64,000 bases of DNA from Saccharospirillum alexandrii_A (GTDB lineage Bacteria; Pseudomonadota; Gammaproteobacteria; Pseudomonadales; Natronospirillaceae). Below the pieces are notes generated by a model. The model ran no database searches. It was not told where the DNA came from and saw only the letters and a program-made list of their open reading frames with translations. How positions within the stretch are numbered: the first letter of the stretch is position 1; every line of letters begins with the position of its first letter. The stretch covers positions 1-64,000 of the forward strand of contig NZ_JBHZRJ010000002.1 in assembly GCF_043641555.1 (NCBI RefSeq). The letters are read 5' to 3'. Shown piece by piece: positions 25,254-32,919 of the stretch. The position numbers and the translations under genes were made by a program.

Positions 25254-26319
25254 ACAACCTTGCTTTAACCAACCACACCGTCACGCCCAAAAACAATAAC
25301 GAAGGCGCCAGTGCAGCCAGCACTGGGGTTAACCCCATTACCATCAATAAGCTGCCCGTGGTATCGGTCACCAGTTGCACCGCAATCGCCAGTGCCACGC
25401 CCTTGAACGCAGCATCGCCCAGCGTTTTCTGCCGAAAACTCCCAAACGAAAACACCAGCGCCAGAAACAGCATGGCAATGTATTGCACCGGGAACCAGAG
25501 CCGGCTCCAGAATGTGAGCTCAAGGCGGGGGTCGGGCAAGGCTTGTTCGAGTGAAAAGCGCACCTGAACCCACAGCTGCTGCAGGGTCAGTTCGCGCTCG
25601 CGCTGGCTCAGAATGCTGAGCAAGTCGGCATTGAAGTTAGCTGGTCGCCAGTTCAGCGTCTCGAAGTTACTGTGCTGCACCGAGTCGTCCAGGAAGGTTA
25701 CCTGTTTCACGTTGTTCAGCTGCCACCCCTGGTCGATGGGGCTGGCGGTGGGGGCGAAGGTGACCATGGCCAGGTTATTGCGGTCGTCCATTTCGAAAAT
25801 GGTAAGACCGGTGATGTCGCGGTCGGGCGAGACCAGATCAACGTTGATGACCCACTGATTATCGCGGTACCACTGGCCACTCAGGGTTGGCAGGCTGCGG
25901 TCGAGTTTCATGGCCCGGGTAACTTCCGCTTGCAGGCGCAATTGCGGCGCAGCCCATTCGCCAATGAAGTAAACGATGGGTAACAGCATGAGCCCGGGCA
26001 GAATCAGCCGCACTACCAGGCCATAGGCACTGCGCGAGGCCAGTTGAATCACCACCAGTTCGCTGTTTTTGGCCATGCCGGCTACCGAGAGCAGGGTGCC
26101 GAGCAACACCATCGGGCCAATAAACTGGTAGACCTCGAGCGGCAGGCTGTAGAGCCGGTACAGGAAGGCATCGAAGGGGGTGTAGGTCTCGCTGCCGCGC
26201 CGGCTGATTTCATCGGCCACACCCATCACCAGCAAGAGCCCGCCGATGGCGAGTACCACAATGGTGATAAACACGGCGGTGCGCTTCAGGATGTAGCGGT
26301 TGAGTATCGATAAGCCCAT
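25252..26319 (-). CDS. lptG: LPS export permease LptG
   Basis: A protein of about 355 residues with the LptF/LptG layout: membrane helices near the N terminus (AVFITIVVLAIGGLLLVMG, then FIGPMVLLGTLLSVAGM), a central periplasmic jellyroll-like region, and three C-terminal helices. It opens MGLSILNRYILKRT, close to known LptG starts. With LptF and the LptB ATPase it extracts LPS from the inner membrane toward the LptA bridge. ATG 26319 overlaps the lptF stop by one base (TGATG). Its stop lies in the 17-bp repeat array. Confidence 0.88.
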   Translation of the reverse strand: MGLSILNRYILKRTAVFITIVVLAIGGLLLVMGVADEISRRGSETYTPFDAFLYRLYSLPLEVYQFIGPMVLLGTLLSVAGMAKNSELVVIQLASRSAYGLVVRLILPGLMLLPIVYFIGEWAAPQLRLQAEVTRAMKLDRSLPTLSGQWYRDNQWVINVDLVSPDRDITGLTIFEMDDRNNLAMVTFAPTASPIDQGWQLNNVKQVTFLDDSVQHSNFETLNWRPANFNADLLSILSQRERELTLQQLWVQVRFSLEQALPDPRLELTFWSRLWFPVQYIAMLFLALVFSFGSFRQKTLGDAAFKGVALAIAVQLVTDTTGSLLMVMGLTPVLAALAPSLLFLGVTVWLVKARL

Positions 26320-27365
26320 CAGCCAGGCCTCCGTATCACCACAAGCCCGAGCGCTGCCAGCACAATCAGCAACCACCAGGGGCTGGCGATGAGCGGAAGC
26401 TGGCCTTTTTCGACAGCAGTTTGCACGGTATCGAGTGAGAAGGTGAATAGGATGTATAAAATGATGCCAAGCGCGATAGCCCCCACCTTGGCTTTGCGGG
26501 GTTTTACCCGGGTGAGGCTCACGGCCCATACGGCCAGTACCAGAATCATGCCGGCGGTGAGGGTGCGTTCTATCACTTCACTGCGGTTGGTCTGGCTGCC
26601 GGTCTGCCAAAGTACGTCGGAGCCTATGGCTTCGCGCGGGCTGCTGCGCGAGCCGGATTCATCGGTTGGGATGTAAAGCGCATAGCTCTGGTAATTGATG
26701 CGTTCGGTCTCGTCCGGGTCGAGGCTAAACACGATTTGTCGGCCGGAAAACAGGGTTAAATACTGGCGCTGGTCTTCAAGCTGAATGCGCGCCGAGGGCG
26801 CGGTGTTAACGGAGATGCGGTCGCCATCAACCTGGGCCACAAAGAGGTTGAGCAGGGATTCCTGCGCCGGGTTGGAAGACCGGGCATACAAGGTGGCATC
26901 GCGCTGGTTCAGTGAGAAAAACTCACCGGGGGAAACGATGTCGGTTAACGGGCGGTTCTGTTGGCTGAACAGGTAGTCGGAAAGGCCCCGTTCGGCCATG
27001 GGCGTAATAAGGTGCGTAAAGGCCAGCATGATCACCATAGCCGGCAGGGCGGTGTAGGCCAGTACTTTAGTCAGTATGCCGGTATCGGAGACGCCGATGG
27101 CATGCAACACGGTGCGCTCGGAGTCTTCGCTTAGCCGGTTCAGGGTGGTCAGAGCGGCAAGAAAATACGCCGCTGGCAACAGTTCGGGCAACAGAATGGG
27201 CAGTTGAAAGCCGATGATGGCGACAATGGCCCAATCGGAATATTGGCCGGATACAACGCGGCCGAGCGTTTCACTCATTTCCCCGGCGATGAGCAACGCC
27301 ATCAGAATGGCGGTGATCAGCGCGAAGGGCTTGATGATTTCTCGGCAGATGTACCAGGTGAACAA
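26319..27365 (-). CDS. lptF: LPS export permease LptF
   Basis: A 348-residue partner of LptG. It opens with a membrane helix pair (IIKPFALITAILMALLIAGEM and IIGFQLPILLPELLPAAYFLAAL), followed by LSEDSERTVLHAIGVS, which fits the coupling helix toward the ATPase, and ends with three helices. The start appears to be TTG 27365 (opening MFTWYICREI); no Shine-Dalgarno is clear. The gene is the first of the lptF-lptG pair. Elsewhere it is often near pepA; that is not so here, where it lies beside wzz. Confidence 0.88.
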   Translation of the reverse strand: MFTWYICREIIKPFALITAILMALLIAGEMSETLGRVVSGQYSDWAIVAIIGFQLPILLPELLPAAYFLAALTTLNRLSEDSERTVLHAIGVSDTGILTKVLAYTALPAMVIMLAFTHLITPMAERGLSDYLFSQQNRPLTDIVSPGEFFSLNQRDATLYARSSNPAQESLLNLFVAQVDGDRISVNTAPSARIQLEDQRQYLTLFSGRQIVFSLDPDETERINYQSYALYIPTDESGSRSSPREAIGSDVLWQTGSQTNRSEVIERTLTAGMILVLAVWAVSLTRVKPRKAKVGAIALGIILYILFTFSLDTVQTAVEKGQLPLIASPWWLLIVLAALGLVVIRRPG

Positions 27366-27445
27366 TGTTGAATCCGAATGTGACGAGCTGGCCCGCAGTA
27401 TAGCGGGTTAGGGGGCGTCACCCAATAAGCGACGCAACCCCGTTT

Positions 27446-28594
27446 TTAAACTTCTTTTCTGGAACGAATCGCCATGCGGATCAGCGCGATGAACAGCGCA
27501 GCAAAGCCGGCCAGTACCGTGGCGGCAATGGCGATCAGCGGCCGGTTCGGTTTTTCGGCATTGCTGGGGATGCGCGCGGCGGCGTCTTCATCGAGCAGGG
27601 TTACGTCGCTGAGGGCAAACGTCTGGTTGCTCAGGGCCCGAATCTCGCCCTGCAACTGGCTGGGTGTGGTGGTAATGACCATCTGGTTGCCGTTCAAATC
27701 GAACACGGTTTCCTCTACGCCTTCGAGGAACAATTCGGCCGCGCCATCGGCCGAGAGGCTCTCTAGCTGAGCGGTCAGAAAACGGCTGCCGTTGAGGAAG
27801 AGTTCATCGTTGGCCAACTGGTTGATCATCTGCACCTGGCCGTCGCCCAGTACCAGGGCTTCCCAGCTGGTGGGTTCTTCCAGACCCAGGGAGTTGGCAA
27901 TGCTCAGCGCTTGTTGCACGCGCCGGCGTTCGCGCGCCAGGCTGGCCTCCGCCCCGGCCAGTAGCTGGTCGTATTGGGATTGGGCGCTTTCAATGCGAAT
28001 CGCCTTGGTGGCGTTAATGTTGCTGATGGCTTCGCGCAGTGTGCGTTCTTCGGCCAGTACCAGCAGCTCATCAATAAAGGCCTTGGCCCGGCGTGGCTCA
28101 CTGCTCAGCAAATTGACAGACAGGCTGTTCAGCGGGGTTTTTTCGTCGGCTCCCAGTTGGTAAAACTCGTAGCGTACCGGGCCGACGGAGAGGGCATCGG
28201 CAACGTTCTGAATCTGGGAAAACGCTTCTTCGTCTGAAAGAGAATCGAGATCCTGGTCGCCGCCCAGGTCCGCTTGGCTATAAGCCTGCTCTATAAGGCT
28301 GAGTGAGCGTATGTTGAGCAGAAAGCGTTCAGACAGCTCATCGAGCGTGAGTGGGGCTATTTGTTGCGCCAGCAGAGGTTGCACGGCCCCGCGAGAGGGT
28401 TGGTTAATAATGGCTTCAACCCGATACTGCTTGGGCAGTAATAGCGCAACGGCAACGCCAATGACCGCGCCGAGTACTGTGATGCCGACAATCAGTGGCC
28501 ATTGGGCAATGAGCCCGCGCAGCAATTCACCCAGGTCGATGGTGTCGTCTTCGATGTAGCGCGGCGCCGTGTGGTGCGGGTCTGATGAACTCAT
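27446..28594 (-). CDS. wzz: Polysaccharide chain-length regulator (Wzz)
   Basis: A protein of about 382 residues with the Wzz pattern. An N-terminal transmembrane helix lies near residues 33-53 (WPLIVGITVLGAVIGVAVALLL). A long, largely helical periplasmic domain (about residues 54-350) is followed by a second helix near the C terminus after a Pro-containing EKPNRPLIAI. ATG 28594 is chosen because AGAGGGA lies just upstream and the protein then starts MSSSDPHH. It sits away from the wzx/wzy cluster but probably sets its polymer length. No Wzc-type kinase domain is present. Confidence 0.82.
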   Translation of the reverse strand: MSSSDPHHTAPRYIEDDTIDLGELLRGLIAQWPLIVGITVLGAVIGVAVALLLPKQYRVEAIINQPSRGAVQPLLAQQIAPLTLDELSERFLLNIRSLSLIEQAYSQADLGGDQDLDSLSDEEAFSQIQNVADALSVGPVRYEFYQLGADEKTPLNSLSVNLLSSEPRRAKAFIDELLVLAEERTLREAISNINATKAIRIESAQSQYDQLLAGAEASLARERRRVQQALSIANSLGLEEPTSWEALVLGDGQVQMINQLANDELFLNGSRFLTAQLESLSADGAAELFLEGVEETVFDLNGNQMVITTTPSQLQGEIRALSNQTFALSDVTLLDEDAAARIPSNAEKPNRPLIAIAATVLAGFAALFIALIRMAIRSRKEV

Positions 28595-28865
28595 GTATTC
28601 CCTCTGTACTGCGTGGTAATGACGACTGGCCATATAGATGGTTGACCGCCGTTCTAGCTGTTGGCTGGCATCAGACGACGGGCGCGGTATTGCCACACAA
28701 ATGCCTAACCGGCGCAGTATACGGGACGCCAGAGACGGAGCCAAGCAGGCGGGGCGAGGCTGCTGCCGGGGGCAGCCCGGCGCTGGCAAAAACCGATTTT
28801 AAAAAAGACTGCAAGGAGGGCCTTTTGCAACCTATAATCGGGGCACATCTAAAACGGAGCACCTC
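28595..28865. promoter_or_regulatory. Divergent wzz / phosphomannomutase promoter region
   Basis: A TATAAT hexamer at 28833-28838 lies 27 bases before the phosphomannomutase ATG, with only a weak -35 candidate (CTGCAA, 28809-28814). A GC-rich inverted repeat GCTGCC / GGCAGC sits at about 28763-28777. The wzz promoter should be on the other strand but is not clear. Confidence 0.5.
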
Positions 28866-30233
28866 ATGACTGAACTGACCTGTTTTGGCGCTTATGACAT
28901 CCGCGGTGAGCTGGGTGTTGAGCTGAATACGGACATTGCCTACAGGATTGGACGGGCTTTTGCAGCCTACCTGAAACCCAAGATCGTGGTCGTCGGGGGC
29001 GATGTTCGCCAGACGTCTCCGGAGCTAAAGCAAGCCTTTGCCGACGGCGTGCTGGATTTCGGGGCCGATGTGATCGACATCGGGCTGTGCGGCACCGAAG
29101 AGGTGTATTTCGCCACCAAACACCTTAAGGCCGAGGGCGGGTGCATGGTGACGGCCAGTCACAACCCCATCAATTACAACGGCATGAAGATGGTGCGCGA
29201 GGAATCCAAACCGATTTCCAGAGACACCGGCCTCGACGACATTCGCAAAATGGCCGAAACCGGTGAATATGGCGATAAAGCCGCCAAACGCGGCACGTTC
29301 ACCGAATATGACAACAGCCAGGCCTATACCGAGCATCTGATCGGTTACCTGGATCTCACCGACCTGCGCCCGACCAAACTGGTCACCAATGCAGGTAACG
29401 GCGCCGCAGGCCCCTCGCTCGACCGCCTGGAAGCCGCCCTGAAAGCCAGTGGCGCGCCGATTGAACTGATTAAGATCAACAACGAACCCGATGGTACCTT
29501 CCCGAACGGCATTCCCAACCCCCTGTTGCACGAACAGCAGCCAGTAACCAGCAAGGCGGTTAAAGAACACGGGGCCGACATGGGCATCGCCTGGGATGGC
29601 GATTTCGACCGCTGTTTCCTGTGGGATAACGAAGGCCAGTTCATTGAAGGCTATTACATTGTGGGTTTGCTGGCCGAGGCCTTTCTGGTCAAACAGCCGG
29701 GCTCCAAGGTGGTGTATGACCCGCGGCTGACGTGGAACACCGTCGAAATCGTCGAAGCCAACGGTGGCGAGGCCATCATGTGCAAATCGGGCCATGCCTT
29801 CATTAAAGAGAAGATGCGCAAGGAAGATGCCGTCTACGGCGGCGAGATGAGCGCCCACCACTACTTCCGCGACTTCGCCTATGCCGACTCGGGCATGATT
29901 CCCTGGTTGCTGGTGGTCGATTTGCTGAGCAAGAAGAAGACCTCGCTGAAAGCGCTGGTCAGCGAGCGGATGGCTAAGTTCCCGTCACCGGGCGAGATCA
30001 ACAGTAAAGTCGCCGATGCCGACGAAACCATGACCCGGGTCTACGATGCCTATAAGGCCGACGCCATTGAAGAAGACCGCATCGATGGCCTGTCGTTGGA
30101 GTTCACCGATTGGCGCTTCAACCTGCGCAAATCGAATACTGAACCGGTGATTCGCCTGAACGTCGAAACCCGGGGCGACAAAGCCTTAATGGAAGAGAAG
30201 ACTCAGGAGCTGCTGGCGCTGATTCGCCAGTAG
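28866..30233 (+). CDS. cpsG: Phosphomannomutase (ManB/CpsG)
   Basis: A 455-residue enzyme of the alpha-D-phosphohexomutase family. The phosphoserine loop is MVTASHNPINYNG near residue 98, the metal loop AWDGDFDRCF near 245, the sugar-binding loop GGEMSAHHYF, and the phosphate-binding loop RKSNTEPVIRLN near the end. It converts mannose-6-phosphate to mannose-1-phosphate for GDP-mannose and surface polysaccharide. The close match in length and motifs to CpsG/ManB makes this firmer than GlmM or phosphoglucomutase. A TATAAT box lies upstream. No manC homologue is in the window. Confidence 0.87.
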   Translation: MTELTCFGAYDIRGELGVELNTDIAYRIGRAFAAYLKPKIVVVGGDVRQTSPELKQAFADGVLDFGADVIDIGLCGTEEVYFATKHLKAEGGCMVTASHNPINYNGMKMVREESKPISRDTGLDDIRKMAETGEYGDKAAKRGTFTEYDNSQAYTEHLIGYLDLTDLRPTKLVTNAGNGAAGPSLDRLEAALKASGAPIELIKINNEPDGTFPNGIPNPLLHEQQPVTSKAVKEHGADMGIAWDGDFDRCFLWDNEGQFIEGYYIVGLLAEAFLVKQPGSKVVYDPRLTWNTVEIVEANGGEAIMCKSGHAFIKEKMRKEDAVYGGEMSAHHYFRDFAYADSGMIPWLLVVDLLSKKKTSLKALVSERMAKFPSPGEINSKVADADETMTRVYDAYKADAIEEDRIDGLSLEFTDWRFNLRKSNTEPVIRLNVETRGDKALMEEKTQELLALIRQ

Positions 30234-30332
30234 GGCACCCGCCCGGAGAACGAGGGCACCTTGTCTGAAAACGTTTTCAGTGGTAGGTTTTCCGGGATTG
30301 CTTCTTCTTAAAACCACGCAATGGAGTTTGCT

Positions 30333-31346
30333 ATGACTGTTTTGGTGACCGGCGGTGCCGGGTACATTGGCAGCCACACCTGCATAGAGCTGATAAAAGC
30401 CGGGCACACCGTGCTGGTGCTCGATAACCTGGTGAACAGCTCGCCCGAATCGCTGCGCCGGGTCGAGGCCATCGTGCAGCAACCGGTCGATTTCGTAGAA
30501 GGCGACATTCGCGATACTGCCTTGCTCGACCGGGTGTTCAGCGAACACGATATCGACGCTGTGGTGCATTTTGCCGGCCTGAAAGCCGTGGGCGAAAGCA
30601 CTGAGAAACCACTCGACTACTACGACAACAACGTTTACGGCACGCTGTGTCTGTTGCAGGTGATGAAACGCCACGGCTGCAAGAACCTGGTGTTCAGTTC
30701 ATCGGCCACGGTGTACGGCGACCCGCATACGGTGCCGATTCAGGAGCACTTTCCGCTCAGCGCGACCAACCCCTATGGCCGCTCCAAGCTGATGATCGAA
30801 GACATTTTGCGTGACCTGCATGCCTCCGACCCGGAATGGCAGGTGGCCCTGTTGCGCTATTTCAACCCGGTTGGGGCCCACGAAAGCGGCACCATCGGCG
30901 AAGACCCGAACGGCATTCCCAATAACCTGATGCCCTTTATTACCCAGGTGGCCATTGGCAAGCGCGAGGCGTTGTCCGTCTTCGGAAGCGATTACAACAC
31001 GCCCGACGGCACCGGTGTGCGCGACTACATTCATGTGGTGGACCTGGCTAAAGGCCACGTTAAAGCCATCGAGAAGCTGAACAGTAAGCCCGGTTGTGTG
31101 GCTTACAATCTGGGCACCGGGGTGGGTTACAGCGTGCTCGATATGGTGAAAGCCCTGGAAAAAGCCTCTGGCTGCAAGGTGCCCTACAAGCTGGTCGATC
31201 GCCGCCCCGGCGACATTGCCTGCTGCTACGCCGACCCGGCCCATGCCGAACAGGAACTGGGCTGGCGTGCCGAGCGGGGCCTGGAAGACATGATGGCCGA
31301 CTCCTGGCGCTGGCAAAGCCAGAACCCGGAGGGTTACCAGCGGTAG
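30333..31346 (+). CDS. galE: UDP-glucose 4-epimerase
   Basis: A protein of about 337 residues, the usual GalE length. Landmarks are the NAD-binding VTGGAGYIGSH at the N terminus, VFSSSATVYG with the catalytic Ser, and the YxxxK pair in NPYGRSKLMIE (Tyr147). The end is the expected NPEGY. It interconverts UDP-glucose and UDP-galactose for glycan synthesis. ATG 30333 is used, with GGAG ten bases upstream, rather than the in-frame ATG 30321. The TAG stop overlaps the GTG start of cmoM by one base. Confidence 0.93.
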   Translation: MTVLVTGGAGYIGSHTCIELIKAGHTVLVLDNLVNSSPESLRRVEAIVQQPVDFVEGDIRDTALLDRVFSEHDIDAVVHFAGLKAVGESTEKPLDYYDNNVYGTLCLLQVMKRHGCKNLVFSSSATVYGDPHTVPIQEHFPLSATNPYGRSKLMIEDILRDLHASDPEWQVALLRYFNPVGAHESGTIGEDPNGIPNNLMPFITQVAIGKREALSVFGSDYNTPDGTGVRDYIHVVDLAKGHVKAIEKLNSKPGCVAYNLGTGVGYSVLDMVKALEKASGCKVPYKLVDRRPGDIACCYADPAHAEQELGWRAERGLEDMMADSWRWQSQNPEGYQR

Positions 31347-32113
31347 TGAAGGACTACGTCAATTTCGACCCGCTGGCGGAGCGGTTTTCAAAAAACATCT
31401 ATGGCAGCCTGAAAGGCCGCATTCGCCAGACACTGCTGGAAACGTTGTATCCGAAGTACGTCCCCGAGTTACTGAAACCGGGCCTGAGCGTGCTTGATGC
31501 CGGCGGTGGCCTTGGGCAGATGACGCTGTGGCTGTTGGGCATGGGGCACCGGGTCGAGTATTTCGACGTGTCGGGAGATCTGGTGGCTCAGGTGCAACAA
31601 GACGCTGCCGAATGGATTGCCAGCGGCCAGTGTCAGGCAGGCCAGGCCTCGGTATTTGATTTCGAAACCGGCCCGAACCGGGATCTGGTGATCGTGCACG
31701 CTGTGCTCGAATGGCTGGAACAACCACAGGCCGCACTGGACAGAGCCATGCGCTGGGTAGCGCCGGGCGGCGTGATTGGTGTGATGGTCTACAACCGCCA
31801 CATGCTCGAGCTGCGCAACCTGATGCGCGGCACCCTCGATAAAGTCAAAACCGGTCAGCTGCAAGGCCTGGCCGGCGGACTGACCCCAATAACCCCCCTA
31901 AGCCCGGAACCCGTGCGCCAGCAACTGGTGGACAGCGGCTTTGACATTCTCACCCAGGCGGGCATTCGTACCTTTACCGATTTAACCGAACCAACGGTGC
32001 TGAGCTGGTACACCGATGAAGACATCATCGAGATGGAGCAGCGCCTCTGCGAGCAAGCGCCCTATCGGGATTTGGGGCGGTATGTATTGTTGCTGGCGAG
32101 AAAGCCAAAGTAA
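31346..32113 (+). CDS. cmoM: tRNA 5-carboxymethoxyuridine methyltransferase CmoM
   Basis: A SAM-dependent methyltransferase of about 255 residues, near the size of E. coli CmoM. The start motif NFDPLAERFSKNIYGSLKGRIR, seen as NFDPLAERFSKNIYGS, and the SAM-binding VLDAGGGLGQMTLWL are typical. It methylates cmo5U34 of certain tRNAs to the methyl ester. The GTG start at 31346 has GGAGGG thirteen bases upstream and overlaps the galE stop. Coupling to galE looks like a chance operon; the enzyme acts in the cytoplasm. Confidence 0.82.
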   Translation: MKDYVNFDPLAERFSKNIYGSLKGRIRQTLLETLYPKYVPELLKPGLSVLDAGGGLGQMTLWLLGMGHRVEYFDVSGDLVAQVQQDAAEWIASGQCQAGQASVFDFETGPNRDLVIVHAVLEWLEQPQAALDRAMRWVAPGGVIGVMVYNRHMLELRNLMRGTLDKVKTGQLQGLAGGLTPITPLSPEPVRQQLVDSGFDILTQAGIRTFTDLTEPTVLSWYTDEDIIEMEQRLCEQAPYRDLGRYVLLLARKPK

Positions 32114-32183
32114 GCCGAGTTTTATGTTTCGCAACAGACCCTGAATGGCCTCCTACGGGTGTTACGGTTGTTTTGATTGGGCG

Positions 32184-32855
32184 TCAAGCGATGTTAACCA
32201 CTTTGTGCGACTGCAGCGTCAGCCGCCACTCGGGGTGGGCCCGGCAATAGGCGATGGCGGCCTGGGTGCTGGTTTCCCGGGCGGGGTGCAGTGTTTCGAT
32301 GTCGAAGGGGTTAAGCGGGCTCAGGTAACGAACCCCGGCTTCGATGTGCGCAAACCGTTCTGGCGGTGCTTCCGGCTGCGGGTAAACCAGCTTCAGTTCA
32401 TTGCACCGTTCTATGATTACGTCACTGCGCCCTTTGGGGCTGATGCATACCCAATCGAGATTGGCCGGCAGTGGGCGGGTGCCGTTCGATTCCACGGCGC
32501 ACTCGAAGCCGCGCTGGTGCAGGGCGTCGATCAGCGCTTCAGTCAGTTGCAGGGCGGGTTCGCCGCCGGTGAATACCACGTAGGGTTTTGCCCGCTGGTC
32601 TGTTGCGGGCGTGGTGGTTGGCCAGAGCGCGGCTATGGCGTCAGCCAGGTCGGTTTCGGTGGCGAATTTGCCACCGCCTTCGCCATCGGTGCCAATGAAG
32701 TCGGTATCGCAGAAGGTGCAGATGCTGGTGGCGCGGTCTGATTCGCGGCCACTCCAGAGGTTGCAGCCGGTAAAGCGACAGAATACCGAGGCGCGGCCGG
32801 TATGGGCGCCTTCGCCCTGCAGGGTGTAGAACATTTCTTTAACGGAGTAGGTCAC
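32184..32855 (-). CDS. queE: 7-carboxy-7-deazaguanine synthase QueE
   Basis: A radical-SAM enzyme of the queuosine pathway converting 6-carboxytetrahydropterin to 7-carboxy-7-deazaguanine. The iron-sulphur motif is the long CX14CX2C variant, CNLWSGRESDRATSICTFC. It is flanked by MFYTLQGEGAHTGR and FTGGEPALQ. I choose GTG 32855 because the protein then opens VTYSVKEMF and is 223 residues, the same as E. coli QueE; an in-frame TTG at 32918 would add 21 atypical residues. Convergent with cmoM, with a 70-base gap that holds no strong hairpin. Confidence 0.9.
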   Translation of the reverse strand: MTYSVKEMFYTLQGEGAHTGRASVFCRFTGCNLWSGRESDRATSICTFCDTDFIGTDGEGGGKFATETDLADAIAALWPTTTPATDQRAKPYVVFTGGEPALQLTEALIDALHQRGFECAVESNGTRPLPANLDWVCISPKGRSDVIIERCNELKLVYPQPEAPPERFAHIEAGVRYLSPLNPFDIETLHPARETSTQAAIAYCRAHPEWRLTLQSHKVVNIA

Positions 32856-32919
32856 GGGGTTTTGAATCTCGACAATCGGGTGAAAAAGCGGCCTGTTCAC
32901 TGGCCGCGCTATCGGCAAG

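Noticed and set aside
29025..29861. Minus-strand open frame inside phosphomannomutase
   Set aside because: The plus-strand gene carries all mutase motifs over the same bases, so the antisense frame is a codon-bias shadow.
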